From JAAOII01 sp965207705 (GTDB taxonomy: Bacteria; Pseudomonadota; Gammaproteobacteria; CBDBNL01; JAAOII01), in the NCBI GenBank assembly GCA_965207705.1, contig OZ242292.1:1116001-1180000 (forward strand): a stretch of DNA of 64,000 nucleotides. The letters are read 5' to 3'. This document shows, piece after piece, positions 15,599-24,141 of this stretch. A program made the translations under genes and the position numbers. The number at the start of each line of letters is the position of its first letter. Position 1 is the first letter of the stretch. The notes under the pieces were generated by a model. That model had not been told where the DNA came from and did no database searches. It saw nothing but the letters and a program-made list of their open reading frames with translations.

Positions 15599-16657
15599 TT
15601 GCTAAATCCTAAAAACCCTAAAGATCCTAAGGTTTCAATAATCATGGCAACTTATAATCGCAGCGCAGTTGTTAAGCGGGCGATTGATTCTATGCTTGCT
15701 CAAACTCTTAGAGATTTTGAATTCATCATAGTGGATGATGGTTCCAGTGATGAGACGCCACAGGTTTTAAGTGAGTGCGCCGCCGCAGATGCGCGAATTC
15801 GTTTATTGCGCCAAGAAAATAAGGGGTTAGCCGCAGCACGTAATTTTGGAGCAGATAAAGCCCGAGGGAAATATCTCACTTTTATGGACGATGACGATGT
15901 ATCCTTGCCACTAAGATTGGAGAGGCAAGTTAGTTTTTTGGATAATAATCCTGATTATGCCGCTTGTCACTGCGACCATAGTAACGTAATGTCTACTGAT
16001 GATATTTCTAAGCATGATATAACAGCTAACCTTTCATTGCACGATATAAAAAACACTGATGAAATCAAATTTAGAGTATTCCCGAGACCCTTAGTAACAA
16101 ATAATTCTATCCATCGGCCACTTGACCCTACAACAGTTATTCTTAAAAAAAGCTTTATGCAATGCGGCGGTTATAGAACTTCTAATACAGTGATAGAGGA
16201 TCTGGATTTCACTTTCTTGTTCTTAGAAAAGTTTAAATCAGTATTTATAAATGAAATCCACTATCTTTACACACGTCCAGCTGGAAATCTTGGTGACAAC
16301 TTGACAACTAAAGATCCTAAAAAGTTCATCAAAATGCATATTGCAACTTATATAAGTGCTTGGTATCGTTTAACTAATCAAGAGGATCCAATCAGTGCAA
16401 ATAAATCATTGGCTGAAATTAATCAGCTGGTCTATAAGTTACCGCGCCGAATTCGTTATATTATATATAATAGTTTGATATACATGTCGCCAGTCCTAAA
16501 AAAAGCTTATAAATATCCTGATGAAGAAGTCAAGAAATACCTCATGATGGCATCGGGGATAACCCCCATGATGTCAGTATATTACGAAATACTGCTCATC
16601 ATAAAAAAACCCTTTGCATTTATAAGAAGAGTATTAAGATATTTATGGTTGTGTTGA
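15599..16657 (+). CDS. Glycosyltransferase family 2, paralogue with shortened C-terminus
   Basis: 352 residues opening at TTG 15599 (MLNPKNPKDPKVSIIMATYN). No ATG is available before the conserved VSIIMATYNRS, so either TTG is used or the start was damaged in the duplication. EFIIVDDGSSDETPQVL and FMDDDD are intact, and the first ~115 residues are nearly identical to the preceding gene. The middle (about 120-190) diverges. At the end the codon corresponding to TTA in the first copy reads TGA, which removes about ten basic residues (KLMVKLVKSYL in the other copy). The lost tail may weaken membrane binding. Function otherwise as for the first copy. Confidence 0.82.
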   Translation: MLNPKNPKDPKVSIIMATYNRSAVVKRAIDSMLAQTLRDFEFIIVDDGSSDETPQVLSECAAADARIRLLRQENKGLAAARNFGADKARGKYLTFMDDDDVSLPLRLERQVSFLDNNPDYAACHCDHSNVMSTDDISKHDITANLSLHDIKNTDEIKFRVFPRPLVTNNSIHRPLDPTTVILKKSFMQCGGYRTSNTVIEDLDFTFLFLEKFKSVFINEIHYLYTRPAGNLGDNLTTKDPKKFIKMHIATYISAWYRLTNQEDPISANKSLAEINQLVYKLPRRIRYIIYNSLIYMSPVLKKAYKYPDEEVKKYLMMASGITPMMSVYYEILLIIKKPFAFIRRVLRYLWLC

Positions 16658-16658
16658 A

Positions 16659-16718
16659 AGTTAATAGTGAAACTGGTAAAATCTTACTTATAATCTATAC
16701 TATAGTTATAAACATACC
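16659..16718 (+). repeat. Direct repeat flanking the second GT2 gene, right copy
   Basis: Near-identical to 15531-15590, but here it follows the premature TGA and is non-coding. It supplies the upstream region of gapA. Confidence 0.7.
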
Positions 16719-16724
16719 TATAGA
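16719..16724 (+). promoter_or_regulatory. -10-like box TATAGA before gapA
   Basis: TATAGA is followed by 5 nt and the ATG of gapA at 16730, the same compact arrangement as at 14477. Confidence 0.4.
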
Positions 16725-16729
16725 TTAAT

Positions 16730-17731
16730 ATGAAAATAGCAATTAATGGCTTTGGGCGGATAGGCAGAATGGTTTGCCGCGCTCTATATGAGTCACCTCA
16801 CAAGGATAAGCTTGATTTGGTGGCAGTAAATGATTTAGTGGATGCTAAAACCTGCGCTCATCTTTTGCAGTTTGATTCAATTCACGGAATTTTTGCGCCG
16901 CAAGTTCAAGCAACCGACCACGGACTGAAAATCGCTGGCGACGAAGTGCAGCTTACTAAAGTTCCCAATCCCGCAGATTTACCTTGGCAAGATTTAGGGG
17001 TGGATTTGGTATTGGAATGCAGTGGCAGATTTGCCACCAGGGATAAAGCAGCAGCCCATCTAAGCGCTGGGGCTGGACGAGTTATCGTATCTGCTCCTGC
17101 CACTAATGCAGATATCACGGTAGTATATGGCATAAACCATCAAGACATTAACGATGAGCATAAGGTTATTTCCAATGCTTCTTGTACCACTAATTGTTTA
17201 GCACCAGTTGCCACGGTGTTGCATCAGGTGGCGGGAATAATCAAAGGATACATGACAACCGTCCATTCTTATACTGGCGACCAGCCCACAGTTGATACCG
17301 CTCACAGTGATTTGCATCGCGCCCGCGCTGCAGCAGTTAATATTATCCCCACTTCTACTGGCGCTGCCAAGGCAATAGGGCTAGTAGTCCCCGAGCTAAA
17401 AGGCAAGTTAGATGGCTGCGCAGTGCGTGTCCCCACCGCCAATGTATCAATGGTAGATTTCACTTTTCAATCGGCTAAGAGGATCAGCCCTGATGTTATA
17501 AATAAAGCAATGCAAGAAGCGGCAGCCAGTAAGTTAAAAGGAGTATTAACCGTCAATAATTTACCGCTGGTATCCAGTGATTTTAATCATAATTCTCATA
17601 GTTCAATTTTTGATGCCACTCAGACACAGGTAGTGCAGGATGATTTTGTGCGGGTTCTTTCATGGTATGACAACGAATGGGGTTTTTCCAATCGCATGAT
17701 AGACCTTAGCGCTTATTTGGCGGCTAACTAG
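16730..17731 (+). CDS. gapA: Glyceraldehyde-3-phosphate dehydrogenase, type I
   Basis: 333 residues, the standard length. The NAD-binding INGFGRIGRM is at the N-terminus. The active site SNASCTTNCLAPV carries the catalytic Cys at about 152. The TVHSYTGDQ, NIIPTSTGAAKA and WYDNEWGFSNRM blocks are all present. It oxidises glyceraldehyde-3-phosphate to 1,3-bisphosphoglycerate in glycolysis, or the reverse in gluconeogenesis. It sits directly before pyk (8-bp gap), so the two form an operon. There is no pgk beside them. Confidence 0.96.
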   Translation: MKIAINGFGRIGRMVCRALYESPHKDKLDLVAVNDLVDAKTCAHLLQFDSIHGIFAPQVQATDHGLKIAGDEVQLTKVPNPADLPWQDLGVDLVLECSGRFATRDKAAAHLSAGAGRVIVSAPATNADITVVYGINHQDINDEHKVISNASCTTNCLAPVATVLHQVAGIIKGYMTTVHSYTGDQPTVDTAHSDLHRARAAAVNIIPTSTGAAKAIGLVVPELKGKLDGCAVRVPTANVSMVDFTFQSAKRISPDVINKAMQEAAASKLKGVLTVNNLPLVSSDFNHNSHSSIFDATQTQVVQDDFVRVLSWYDNEWGFSNRMIDLSAYLAAN

Positions 17732-17739
17732 TTCAGTGC

Positions 17740-19173
17740 ATGATAGATAGACAAGCTAAGATTATTGCAACCTTAGGTCCTGCCACCGATAGCTACGATA
17801 GTATGTCACGGCTATTAAAAGCCGGAGTTGATGTTGTGCGGCTTAATCTTTCCCATGGCGACCACAAACAGTTAGAAGCGCGAGTTAAAATGGTCAAACA
17901 AATATCCGAAGATCTACATCGTCCCATTGCAATGATGTTTGACTTACAAGGTCCCAAGATTCGCATTGCCAGCTTTGAAGAGGGGAGCGTTCATCTTAAG
18001 CGCGGAGACGAGTTTACTTTAGTGGTTGGCATGAGCAAGCCAGGCAATAAGAATTGTGTGGGGGTTACATATCTCAAGTTAGCCAAGGACTGCAAAAAAG
18101 GAGATATGCTGTTGCTGGATGATGGACGAATTACCATGCAAGTTAAAAAGATTTCTGGCAATAATCTTGCATGTAAGGTTGTTAATGGCGGCGTCCTGAA
18201 AGACCGCAAAGGGTTAAACAAAAAAGGAGGCGGGCTTTCTACCAATAGTATAACAACTAAAGATAAGCAAGATATTAAAATAGCGGTTAAGTTGGGTGCC
18301 GATTATATTGCTGTTTCGTTTGTGCGTTCAGCAGAAGACATTAGAATAGCCCGAGGGCTAATTACTAAGGCAGGTGGAGATGCTCATATAATAGCTAAAA
18401 TAGAAACTGCCGAAGCAGTTAAAAATCACGAAGATTTACTGGCTATAGTCAAAGAGAGCGATGGAACTATGATAGCGCGGGGCGATCTTGGAGTGGAAAT
18501 AGGTGAAACCCAACTTATAGGAATGCAAAAGAACTTAATTGCTATGTGTCGCGCCAACTATCGCATTGCAATTACAGCTACTCAGATGATGGAAACAATG
18601 ATTGAAAATCCACTGCCCACTCGCGCAGAGGTTTTTGATGTGGCTAATGCGGTTCTTGATGGAACAGATGCGGTAATGCTTTCTGCGGAGACAGCGTCTG
18701 GCAAGCACCCACATCTGGTAGTAGAAACGATGGGCAGAATATGTCTTGGTGCCGACTCTTATCATGGCGAATCTGCTCCTCTTGCTCTTGAGTCATCAAA
18801 ATCACCCAAAATAGAGCGGATTAACCGCGCCATTGCTATGGCAGCGGTTCGGACTGCGCATAGTATTGATGGAGTTGTGGCGCTAGTGAGCTTAACCGAA
18901 AGCGGCAGCACGGCGCTTTATATGTCGCGCATTAATACAGCTATTCCTATTTATGGGCTCAGCAGTCATCATAAAGCATTGCGTAAAATGATGTTATATC
19001 GTGATGTAGTGCCTCTTTATTTTGAGCAACCACCAGAGCAAGCAGGAATGGCAGTGTTAGATTTTATGCGCCGTCAAAAACTTATCAAAAAAGGGGAGAG
19101 GATTGTGTTAACTTCGGGGATGAATCGCTTGGTGAGTGGCGGCACCAATACTATGCGTGTCCTTGAGGGCTGA
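17740..19173 (+). CDS. pyk: Pyruvate kinase
   Basis: 477 residues. It shows KIIATLGPATDSYDSM, DVVRLNLSHGDH, MMFDLQGPKIRI, the active-site stretch IIAKIETAEAVKN with the general-acid Lys, MIARGDLGVEIG, and ITATQMMETMIENPLPTRAE. The C-terminal allosteric domain is present. It makes ATP and pyruvate from phosphoenolpyruvate. It follows gapA with an 8-bp gap and no separate promoter. The 3' end converges on mnmA with 17 bp between the stops. Confidence 0.96.
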   Translation: MIDRQAKIIATLGPATDSYDSMSRLLKAGVDVVRLNLSHGDHKQLEARVKMVKQISEDLHRPIAMMFDLQGPKIRIASFEEGSVHLKRGDEFTLVVGMSKPGNKNCVGVTYLKLAKDCKKGDMLLLDDGRITMQVKKISGNNLACKVVNGGVLKDRKGLNKKGGGLSTNSITTKDKQDIKIAVKLGADYIAVSFVRSAEDIRIARGLITKAGGDAHIIAKIETAEAVKNHEDLLAIVKESDGTMIARGDLGVEIGETQLIGMQKNLIAMCRANYRIAITATQMMETMIENPLPTRAEVFDVANAVLDGTDAVMLSAETASGKHPHLVVETMGRICLGADSYHGESAPLALESSKSPKIERINRAIAMAAVRTAHSIDGVVALVSLTESGSTALYMSRINTAIPIYGLSSHHKALRKMMLYRDVVPLYFEQPPEQAGMAVLDFMRRQKLIKKGERIVLTSGMNRLVSGGTNTMRVLEG

Positions 19174-19190
19174 TATTAGAGAGTGGATAT

Positions 19191-20384
19191 TTATTTATAA
19201 TCATAAATAATTCCTCCGCCTAAACACCTTTCTCCATCATACAAAACCACCGATTGTCCGGGGGTTATGGCTCGTTGCGGAGCATCAAAAACCACTCGCA
19301 GTGCTTCTTGTGAAGTATCTGTTGCTTGATGAACCGTACAGGGTTCTGCTTGCATGCGATAGCGAATCTTCGCGGTACAACGTAATGAATTATTAGTAAG
19401 GTCTGGTTTTGCTCCTACCCAGCTTAACGTTGCTGCCATTAATTCTTTATGATAAAGGGCGGGATTAGTGCCACCTTGTGCCACCACCAATTGGTTAGTG
19501 GCTTTGTTTTTACTGATAACAAACCATGCATCGCCTTTGGCGTCTTTTTGACCTCCATCTTTTATCCCCTCACCTTTTTGCCCCTCATCCTTTATCCCCT
19601 CATCCTTTATCCCCCCTATGCCAAGCCCTTGTCTTTGTCCGATAGTGTAATGAAACAAGCCGCGATGATGTCCTAATACCTTGCCATCTTGCCTGATTAT
19701 ATCTCCTGGCTCATCATTAATGTAGCGACTGATAAATTCAGAAAAATTTCGCTTGCCAATAAAGCATAATCCAACACTATCTTTTTTGGCATGATTATGC
19801 AAACCAAATTTTTTTGCCATCGCTCTTACTTCTGATTTATTCATCTCGCCTAATGGCATTAGGCAATTAGAGAAATCGCCCACCTCATATAGAAAATATG
19901 ATTGGCACTTATTTTTATCGTGTGCTGCAAACAAGTGAACCTGCGGGTAGCCGTTTGTTGTTTTGGCTAAAGATAAGCGTGCATAATGTCCTGTTGCTAG
20001 ATAATCCACCCCCGCGGACTTGGCGTATTGACGCAAAGCTGCAAATTTAATTGTAGTGTTGCACAAAACATCAGGGTTGGGAGTAAGCCCCATCTCTAAT
20101 GAATGCAGAAAGGGCTTGAAGACCTTGGACTTATACATGTCACTGAAGTTAACCTGTAGGACCTGAATTTTAAGTTTATCGCCAACTCGCTGCGCATCCA
20201 TCCAATCTTGCATAGAAGTGCACTCAGGGCTGCCATCGTCATCTTCCCAATTGCGCATGAACACCCCGCTAACATCATGCCCTTGTTGTTGCAATAAAGC
20301 CGCAGTAGTTGCCGAGTCCACCCCCCCAGATAAAGCAACCATAATCCGCGCAGATTTTTGCGGACTAGAGGATATATAATTCAT
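19191..20384 (-). CDS. mnmA: tRNA-specific 2-thiouridylase MnmA, with repeat-expanded loop
   Basis: 397 residues; the family is usually about 360-370. The PP-loop SGGVDS is at 19-24. VFMRNWEDDDG, the first catalytic Cys in NPDVLCNTTIKF and the second in VGLCFIGKRNF are all intact. The enzyme thiolates U34 of Glu, Gln and Lys tRNAs. After GQRQGLGIGG the loop is lengthened by a run of five-residue repeats (GIKDE, GIKDE, GQKGE, GIKDG, GQKD) coded by a 15-bp tandem repeat. It stands alone, convergent with pyk. An AATAAT box lies 8 nt before its ATG. Confidence 0.95.
   Translation of the reverse strand: MNYISSSPQKSARIMVALSGGVDSATTAALLQQQGHDVSGVFMRNWEDDDGSPECTSMQDWMDAQRVGDKLKIQVLQVNFSDMYKSKVFKPFLHSLEMGLTPNPDVLCNTTIKFAALRQYAKSAGVDYLATGHYARLSLAKTTNGYPQVHLFAAHDKNKCQSYFLYEVGDFSNCLMPLGEMNKSEVRAMAKKFGLHNHAKKDSVGLCFIGKRNFSEFISRYINDEPGDIIRQDGKVLGHHRGLFHYTIGQRQGLGIGGIKDEGIKDEGQKGEGIKDGGQKDAKGDAWFVISKNKATNQLVVAQGGTNPALYHKELMAATLSWVGAKPDLTNNSLRCTAKIRYRMQAEPCTVHQATDTSQEALRVVFDAPQRAITPGQSVVLYDGERCLGGGIIYDYK
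19546..19620 (-). repeat. 15-bp minisatellite inside mnmA
   Basis: About five units resembling tcatcctttatcccc on the plus strand, coding for GIKDE-like pentapeptides. The period is a multiple of three, so the frame is kept. Confidence 0.8.
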
Positions 20385-20401
20385 GATGCTTCATTATTGC
20401 A

Positions 20402-21412
20402 TTATTTCCGCCATGATTTTAATAATAAACGATTCCTTAATTTTAATAATAAACGGTATATAAAAAGTTCATACCGACTTACATGAGTAATCGCGAATAT
20501 AAATTCTTCTGCTTTTTTTCTCGAGATTCTTTTTGTTCTCATTATGCTTTGCACCATATATGTAACACCTTCATGTATCAAGCAACGATCTGATTTAGAA
20601 AGTTTAGTAATTAATGAAATAATCTCATCTAATTTTAAATTCTCTTCAATAGGATCAGGCATGTTGCGAAGGCAGAACCACGTGCTTATATAACAAGCAA
20701 CATGCCTTTTTAGAAAATTTATGCTATCTTTAGTACTTAAGTTACTACCAAAAGTTGCCTGTATATCAGTATAAAGATATAGATACTCCCTGCCTATAAT
20801 AGCACTTTTGTATTTTCGTAAAAATCTAAGAGTGAAATCTAAATCTTCAATTATAAGATGGTCAGCTATCCTATATCCATTGCGATTAATGAAACTTTCC
20901 TTAGTTAGGCAAGTCGAAGGTCCTAATCCACACTGATGATGCCATTTACCTTTATTAAAGGGACCCCGTTCTATTGGAAAATAATCTATATCAAATAATG
21001 GATCTCCATCATTATTGAAGGGTTTCCCTTCCATGTTAACTATTTGTACCAGACAGGTACACGCATCATAGTCAGGATGTTTCTCCAAAAAAGTAACTTG
21101 CTTCTTTAACCTATTAGGCACTGATACATCATCATCATCCATAAATGCAATATATTTTCCTTGTGCTTTATCTACTCCGGTATTTCGTGCTGCAGCAAGC
21201 CCCTGATTATTTTGTCTTAACAAAACAATGCGTTTGTCTTTAGCAGCGTATTTTTCTAAAATCTGTGATGTTCCATCGGTACAACCATCATCTATTATTA
21301 TTAACTCAAAATCATCATAAGTTTGGTTAAGAATTGAATCTATAGCGCCCCCTATAGCATCAGCACGATTATAGGTTGCCATAACTACTGACACTAAAGG
21401 CGTTATAGGCAT
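20402..21412 (-). CDS. Glycosyltransferase family 2, array copy 3
   Basis: 336 residues. It shows VSVVMATYNRADAI, ELIIIDDGCTDGTSQIL, GLAAARNTGVDKAQGKYIAF and the metal-binding FMDDDD, as in GT2 enzymes that elongate LPS or capsule sugars. The LIIEDLDFTLRFLRKYK block and a C-terminal basic tail (RLLLKLRNRLLLKSWRK) follow. It is the most diverged of the three minus-strand copies at the N-terminus. The start overlaps the end of a 25-residue leader ORF. The end lies 17 bp before the mnmA start. Confidence 0.87.
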   Translation of the reverse strand: MPITPLVSVVMATYNRADAIGGAIDSILNQTYDDFELIIIDDGCTDGTSQILEKYAAKDKRIVLLRQNNQGLAAARNTGVDKAQGKYIAFMDDDDVSVPNRLKKQVTFLEKHPDYDACTCLVQIVNMEGKPFNNDGDPLFDIDYFPIERGPFNKGKWHHQCGLGPSTCLTKESFINRNGYRIADHLIIEDLDFTLRFLRKYKSAIIGREYLYLYTDIQATFGSNLSTKDSINFLKRHVACYISTWFCLRNMPDPIEENLKLDEIISLITKLSKSDRCLIHEGVTYMVQSIMRTKRISRKKAEEFIFAITHVSRYELFIYRLLLKLRNRLLLKSWRK

Positions 21413-21480
21413 TTGGTAATATCTTTTGTGATTGTATAGCCACAGATTACTTTGAATGCTATGCCATCTTTAATCTTCAT
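21403..21480 (-). CDS. Conserved leader ORF before GT2 copy 3 (25 aa)
   Basis: The minus strand reads MKIKDGIAFKVICGYTITKD then ITKCL and TAA. The GT2 ATG lies inside its last codons in another frame. The same ORF, with amino-acid changes but no frame break, precedes both sister GT2 genes. It may be a translated leader coupling ribosomes onto GT2, or a duplicated remnant. No function is known. Confidence 0.45.
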   Translation of the reverse strand: MKIKDGIAFKVICGYTITKDITKCL

Positions 21481-21492
21481 TTTAATAATACA

Positions 21493-22473
21493 CTATGCTT
21501 TTAATTTTGACAAGAAATGGTAGCTCAAAAACTCACCCCGACTTATATGAGTAATCGCTAGTATAAATTCTTCTGCTTTTTGTCTTGAGATTTTTTTTGT
21601 TTTCATTATACTTGGCACCATGTTTCTAATGCTTTTATATATCAAGTAACGATCAGATTTAGGAAGTTTAGTAATTAATGAAATAATCTCGTCTAATGTT
21701 AGATCCTCTTCAACAGGATCAGGCATGTTGCGACTACAAAACCATGCGCTTATATAACAAGCGATATGTCTTTTTAACAAATTTATGCAATCTTTAGTGG
21801 ATCGGTTATTGCCAAAATTTACATGCGGATGAGTATAAAGATACAATGGTTCTCCCATTATACGGGCGGCTTTGTATTTTCGTAAAAACCTAAGAGTAAA
21901 ATCTAAATCTTCAATTATAAGATGCTCGGCTACCCTGTATCCATTGCAATTAATAAAACTTTCCCTGGTTAGACAAATGGAAGCACCTAATACGTGTCTA
22001 CTATGCTGTATATTTTTATAGGGGGGTTGTACTAATCTATTATATGCTCTTTTATAAAATGAATTTCTGTTATGTTTAATAGATTCTCCATCCAAGTTAA
22101 TGAATAACGTTTCACTCCTGCACGCACTAAAATCAGGATATTTCTCCAAAAAAGTAACTTGCTTTGCTAACCTATTAGGTACTGATATATCATCATCATC
22201 CATAAAAGCAATATATTTTCCTTGTGCTTTATCTACTGCAGCATTTCGTGCCGCAGCAGGCCCCTGGTTATTTTGTTTTAATAAAATAATACGTTTATCT
22301 TTAGCAGCATATTTTTCTAAAACCTCATAAGTACTATCAGTACAACCATCATCTACTATGATGAACTCAAAATTATCATAAGTTTGATTGAGAATGGAAT
22401 CTATAGCGCCCCCTATAACATTAGCGCGATTATAGGTTGGCATCACCACTGATACTAAAGGCACTAAGGACAT
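21493..22473 (-). CDS. Glycosyltransferase family 2, array copy 2
   Basis: 326 residues. VSVVMPTYNRANVIGGAI, EFIIVDDGCTDSTYEVL, GPAAARNAAVDKAQGKYIAF and FMDDDD are present. Residues 1 to ~110 and ~205 to ~290 are nearly identical to the next copy. The central stretch (about 115-180, here with KRAYNRLVQPPYKN) is unrelated in detail, as if the acceptor-binding part had been swapped. The tail is short and ends LSKLKA. It is preceded by a 25-residue leader ORF whose end overlaps the ATG. Confidence 0.87.
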   Translation of the reverse strand: MSLVPLVSVVMPTYNRANVIGGAIDSILNQTYDNFEFIIVDDGCTDSTYEVLEKYAAKDKRIILLKQNNQGPAAARNAAVDKAQGKYIAFMDDDDISVPNRLAKQVTFLEKYPDFSACRSETLFINLDGESIKHNRNSFYKRAYNRLVQPPYKNIQHSRHVLGASICLTRESFINCNGYRVAEHLIIEDLDFTLRFLRKYKAARIMGEPLYLYTHPHVNFGNNRSTKDCINLLKRHIACYISAWFCSRNMPDPVEEDLTLDEIISLITKLPKSDRYLIYKSIRNMVPSIMKTKKISRQKAEEFILAITHISRGEFLSYHFLSKLKA

Positions 22474-22541
22474 TTGGTAATATCTTGTTTGATTGCATAG
22501 CGGCAGATTACTTTGAATACCGCGTCCTCTTTAATCTTCAT
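22464..22541 (-). CDS. Conserved leader ORF before GT2 copy 2 (25 aa)
   Basis: The minus strand reads MKIKEDAVFKVICRYAIKQD then ITKCP and TAG. It begins 12 nt after the stop of the upstream GT2 gene and overlaps the ATG of copy 2. The reading frame is preserved relative to the other two leaders. Confidence 0.45.
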   Translation of the reverse strand: MKIKEDAVFKVICRYAIKQDITKCP

Positions 22542-22553
22542 TTTAATAATGCA

Positions 22554-23549
22554 CTATACTTTTAATTTTGACAAAAATTTTGACAATAAAGGGTATCTAA
22601 AAAGCTTATATCGACTTAAATGAGTAATTGTGAATATAAGTTCTTTTGCTTTTTGTCTTGAGATTTTTTTTGTTTTCATTATACTTGGCACCATGTATCT
22701 AACACTTTTATGTATCAAATACCGATCTGACTTAGGCAGTTTAGTAATTAATGAAATAATCTCGTCTAATGTTAGATCCTCTTCAACAGGATCAGGCATG
22801 TTGCGACTACAAAACCATGCGCTTATATAACAAGCGATATGTCTTTTTAACAAATTTATGCAATCTTTAGTGGATCGGTTATCGCCAAAATTTGCATCTG
22901 GATCAGTATAAAGATATAAATACTCTCCACCTATAATGGCAGTTTTGTATCTTTGTGAAAATCTAAGAGTGAAATCTAAATCCTCAATTATAAGATGCTC
23001 AGCTATCCTATATCCATTGCAATTAATGAAGCTTTGCTTAGTTAGACAAGCCATAGGTCCTAACTCACCTTTAAGATACCATTTATCATCATTAAAGAGC
23101 GCTTGATCTACTGGAAAATAATCTATATCATACAATGGATTCACTTTATTATTAATAGCTTGCCCATCCAAATTAACTATTTGTACTACACTAGTACACG
23201 CATCATAGCCAGGATGTTTCTCCAAAAAAGTAACTTGCTTCATTAACCTATTAGGTAATGATATATCATCATCATCCATAAGAGCAATATACTTTCCTTT
23301 TGCTTTATATGCTGCAGCATTTCGTGCCGCAGCAGGCCCCTGGTTATTTTGTTTTAATAAAATAATACGTTTATCTTTAGCAGCATATTTTTCTAAAACC
23401 TCATAAGTACTATCAGTACAACCATCATCTACTATGATGAACTCAAAATTATCATAAGTTTGATTGAGAATGGAATCTATAGCGCCCCCTATAACATTAG
23501 CACGATTATAGGTTGGCATCACCACTGATACTAAAGGCACTAAGGACAT
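22554..23549 (-). CDS. Glycosyltransferase family 2, array copy 1 (promoter-proximal)
   Basis: 331 residues. It carries VSVVMPTYNRANVIGGAI, EFIIVDDGCTDSTYEVL, GPAAARNAAAYKAKGKYIAL and MDDDD (Leu before it instead of Phe). The middle (about 115-180) resembles copy 3 (VVQIVNLDGQ, DIDYFP) more than copy 2, while the N-terminus and the STKDCINLLKRHIACYISAW region match copy 2. This is a clear mosaic. The basic tail ends FLSKLKV. It is the first gene of the array; its only apparent promoter lies before the leader ORF. Confidence 0.87.
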   Translation of the reverse strand: MSLVPLVSVVMPTYNRANVIGGAIDSILNQTYDNFEFIIVDDGCTDSTYEVLEKYAAKDKRIILLKQNNQGPAAARNAAAYKAKGKYIALMDDDDISLPNRLMKQVTFLEKHPGYDACTSVVQIVNLDGQAINNKVNPLYDIDYFPVDQALFNDDKWYLKGELGPMACLTKQSFINCNGYRIAEHLIIEDLDFTLRFSQRYKTAIIGGEYLYLYTDPDANFGDNRSTKDCINLLKRHIACYISAWFCSRNMPDPVEEDLTLDEIISLITKLPKSDRYLIHKSVRYMVPSIMKTKKISRQKAKELIFTITHLSRYKLFRYPLLSKFLSKLKV

Positions 23550-23620
23550 TTGGTAATATCTTGTTTGATTGCATAGCGGCAGATTACTTTGAATGCTGTG
23601 CTATCTTTAATCTTCTCCAT
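23540..23620 (-). CDS. Conserved leader ORF before GT2 copy 1 (26 aa)
   Basis: The minus strand reads MEKIKDSTAFKVICRYAIKQ then DITKCP and TAG. It differs from the other two leaders by a whole-codon insertion and several substitutions, keeping the frame. Its ATG lies 6 nt after a perfect TATAAT, so the mRNA would begin with this leader. The GT2 ATG overlaps its stop. Confidence 0.5.
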   Translation of the reverse strand: MEKIKDSTAFKVICRYAIKQDITKCP

Positions 23621-23626
23621 GAGGAT

Positions 23627-23632
23627 ATTATA
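23627..23632 (-). promoter_or_regulatory. -10 box TATAAT of the GT2 array, leaderless on the leader ORF
   Basis: Minus-strand TATAAT, then ATCCTC, then ATG (23618-23620). The 6-nt gap would make the A of the leader ORF start codon the first transcribed base. Confidence 0.55.
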
Positions 23633-23727
23633 ATTCATATAGTTAAATAATAAAATTTATTTGTTGAGGAATATATTGTCTCCTCCCTTTTTATCCGCTG
23701 ACATAATTATTTGCAATCAATTAAGTG

Positions 23728-23733
23728 TATAAT
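23728..23733 (+). promoter_or_regulatory. -10 box TATAAT of the exported hypothetical gene
   Basis: TATAAT ends 20 nt before the ATG at 23754. This gives a short leader with no clear Shine-Dalgarno sequence. Confidence 0.4.
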
Positions 23734-23753
23734 ACCTTACAAATTGGATAACT

Positions 23754-24119
23754 ATGAGAGTATTAATAAATTATTTAGTTGTTGTAACTTTAATCCTAAG
23801 TTGGACTGGACAGTCCGCAGCAGCCGCAGAAAATCATGCCTTTTTTTGGTGTCATGTACATCATGACAATGGAGAAAACAAGGCCGCAAGGAATTTTTAT
23901 TCCAAGGTATTTAAGGGAAAATTGGAATATAAAACTAACTATGAGAATGCATTTCGCGCCCGAGTGGCTGCGAGAATTTTGCAGAGTAACCCCAAGGGTA
24001 ATTCTATCTGCTTTTATAATAAAGCCCCAGGTGAAGCATGGCGAGAACTTGACGAATATGCTTTGGCGCGCAAGATTGCCAATGAGGGCACGATAGAGTT
24101 TATTGATTGGGCATATTAA
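23754..24119 (+). CDS. Exported small hypothetical protein
   Basis: 121 residues with a signal peptide (hydrophobic core LVVVTLILSW, cleavage likely after AAAA near residue 26). The mature part is about 95 residues. It has FFWCHVHHDNGENKAARNFY, a His/Cys cluster that could bind metal, a second Cys (ICFYNK), and a Tyr/Ala-rich end. I do not recognise the family. It precedes an exported MsrA by 22 bp, so both probably work outside the cytoplasm, perhaps under oxidative stress. That link rests on position only. Confidence 0.6.
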   Translation: MRVLINYLVVVTLILSWTGQSAAAAENHAFFWCHVHHDNGENKAARNFYSKVFKGKLEYKTNYENAFRARVAARILQSNPKGNSICFYNKAPGEAWRELDEYALARKIANEGTIEFIDWAY

Positions 24120-24141
24120 GGTATTTAATTAGGAAAATTTT

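Noticed and set aside
19546..19620. Possible CRISPR-like spaced repeats in several places (mnmA, thiL, nusB, ribH, kinase leader)
   Set aside because: The units are 11-21 bp, directly head to tail with no unique spacers, and no cas genes are present. They are minisatellites.
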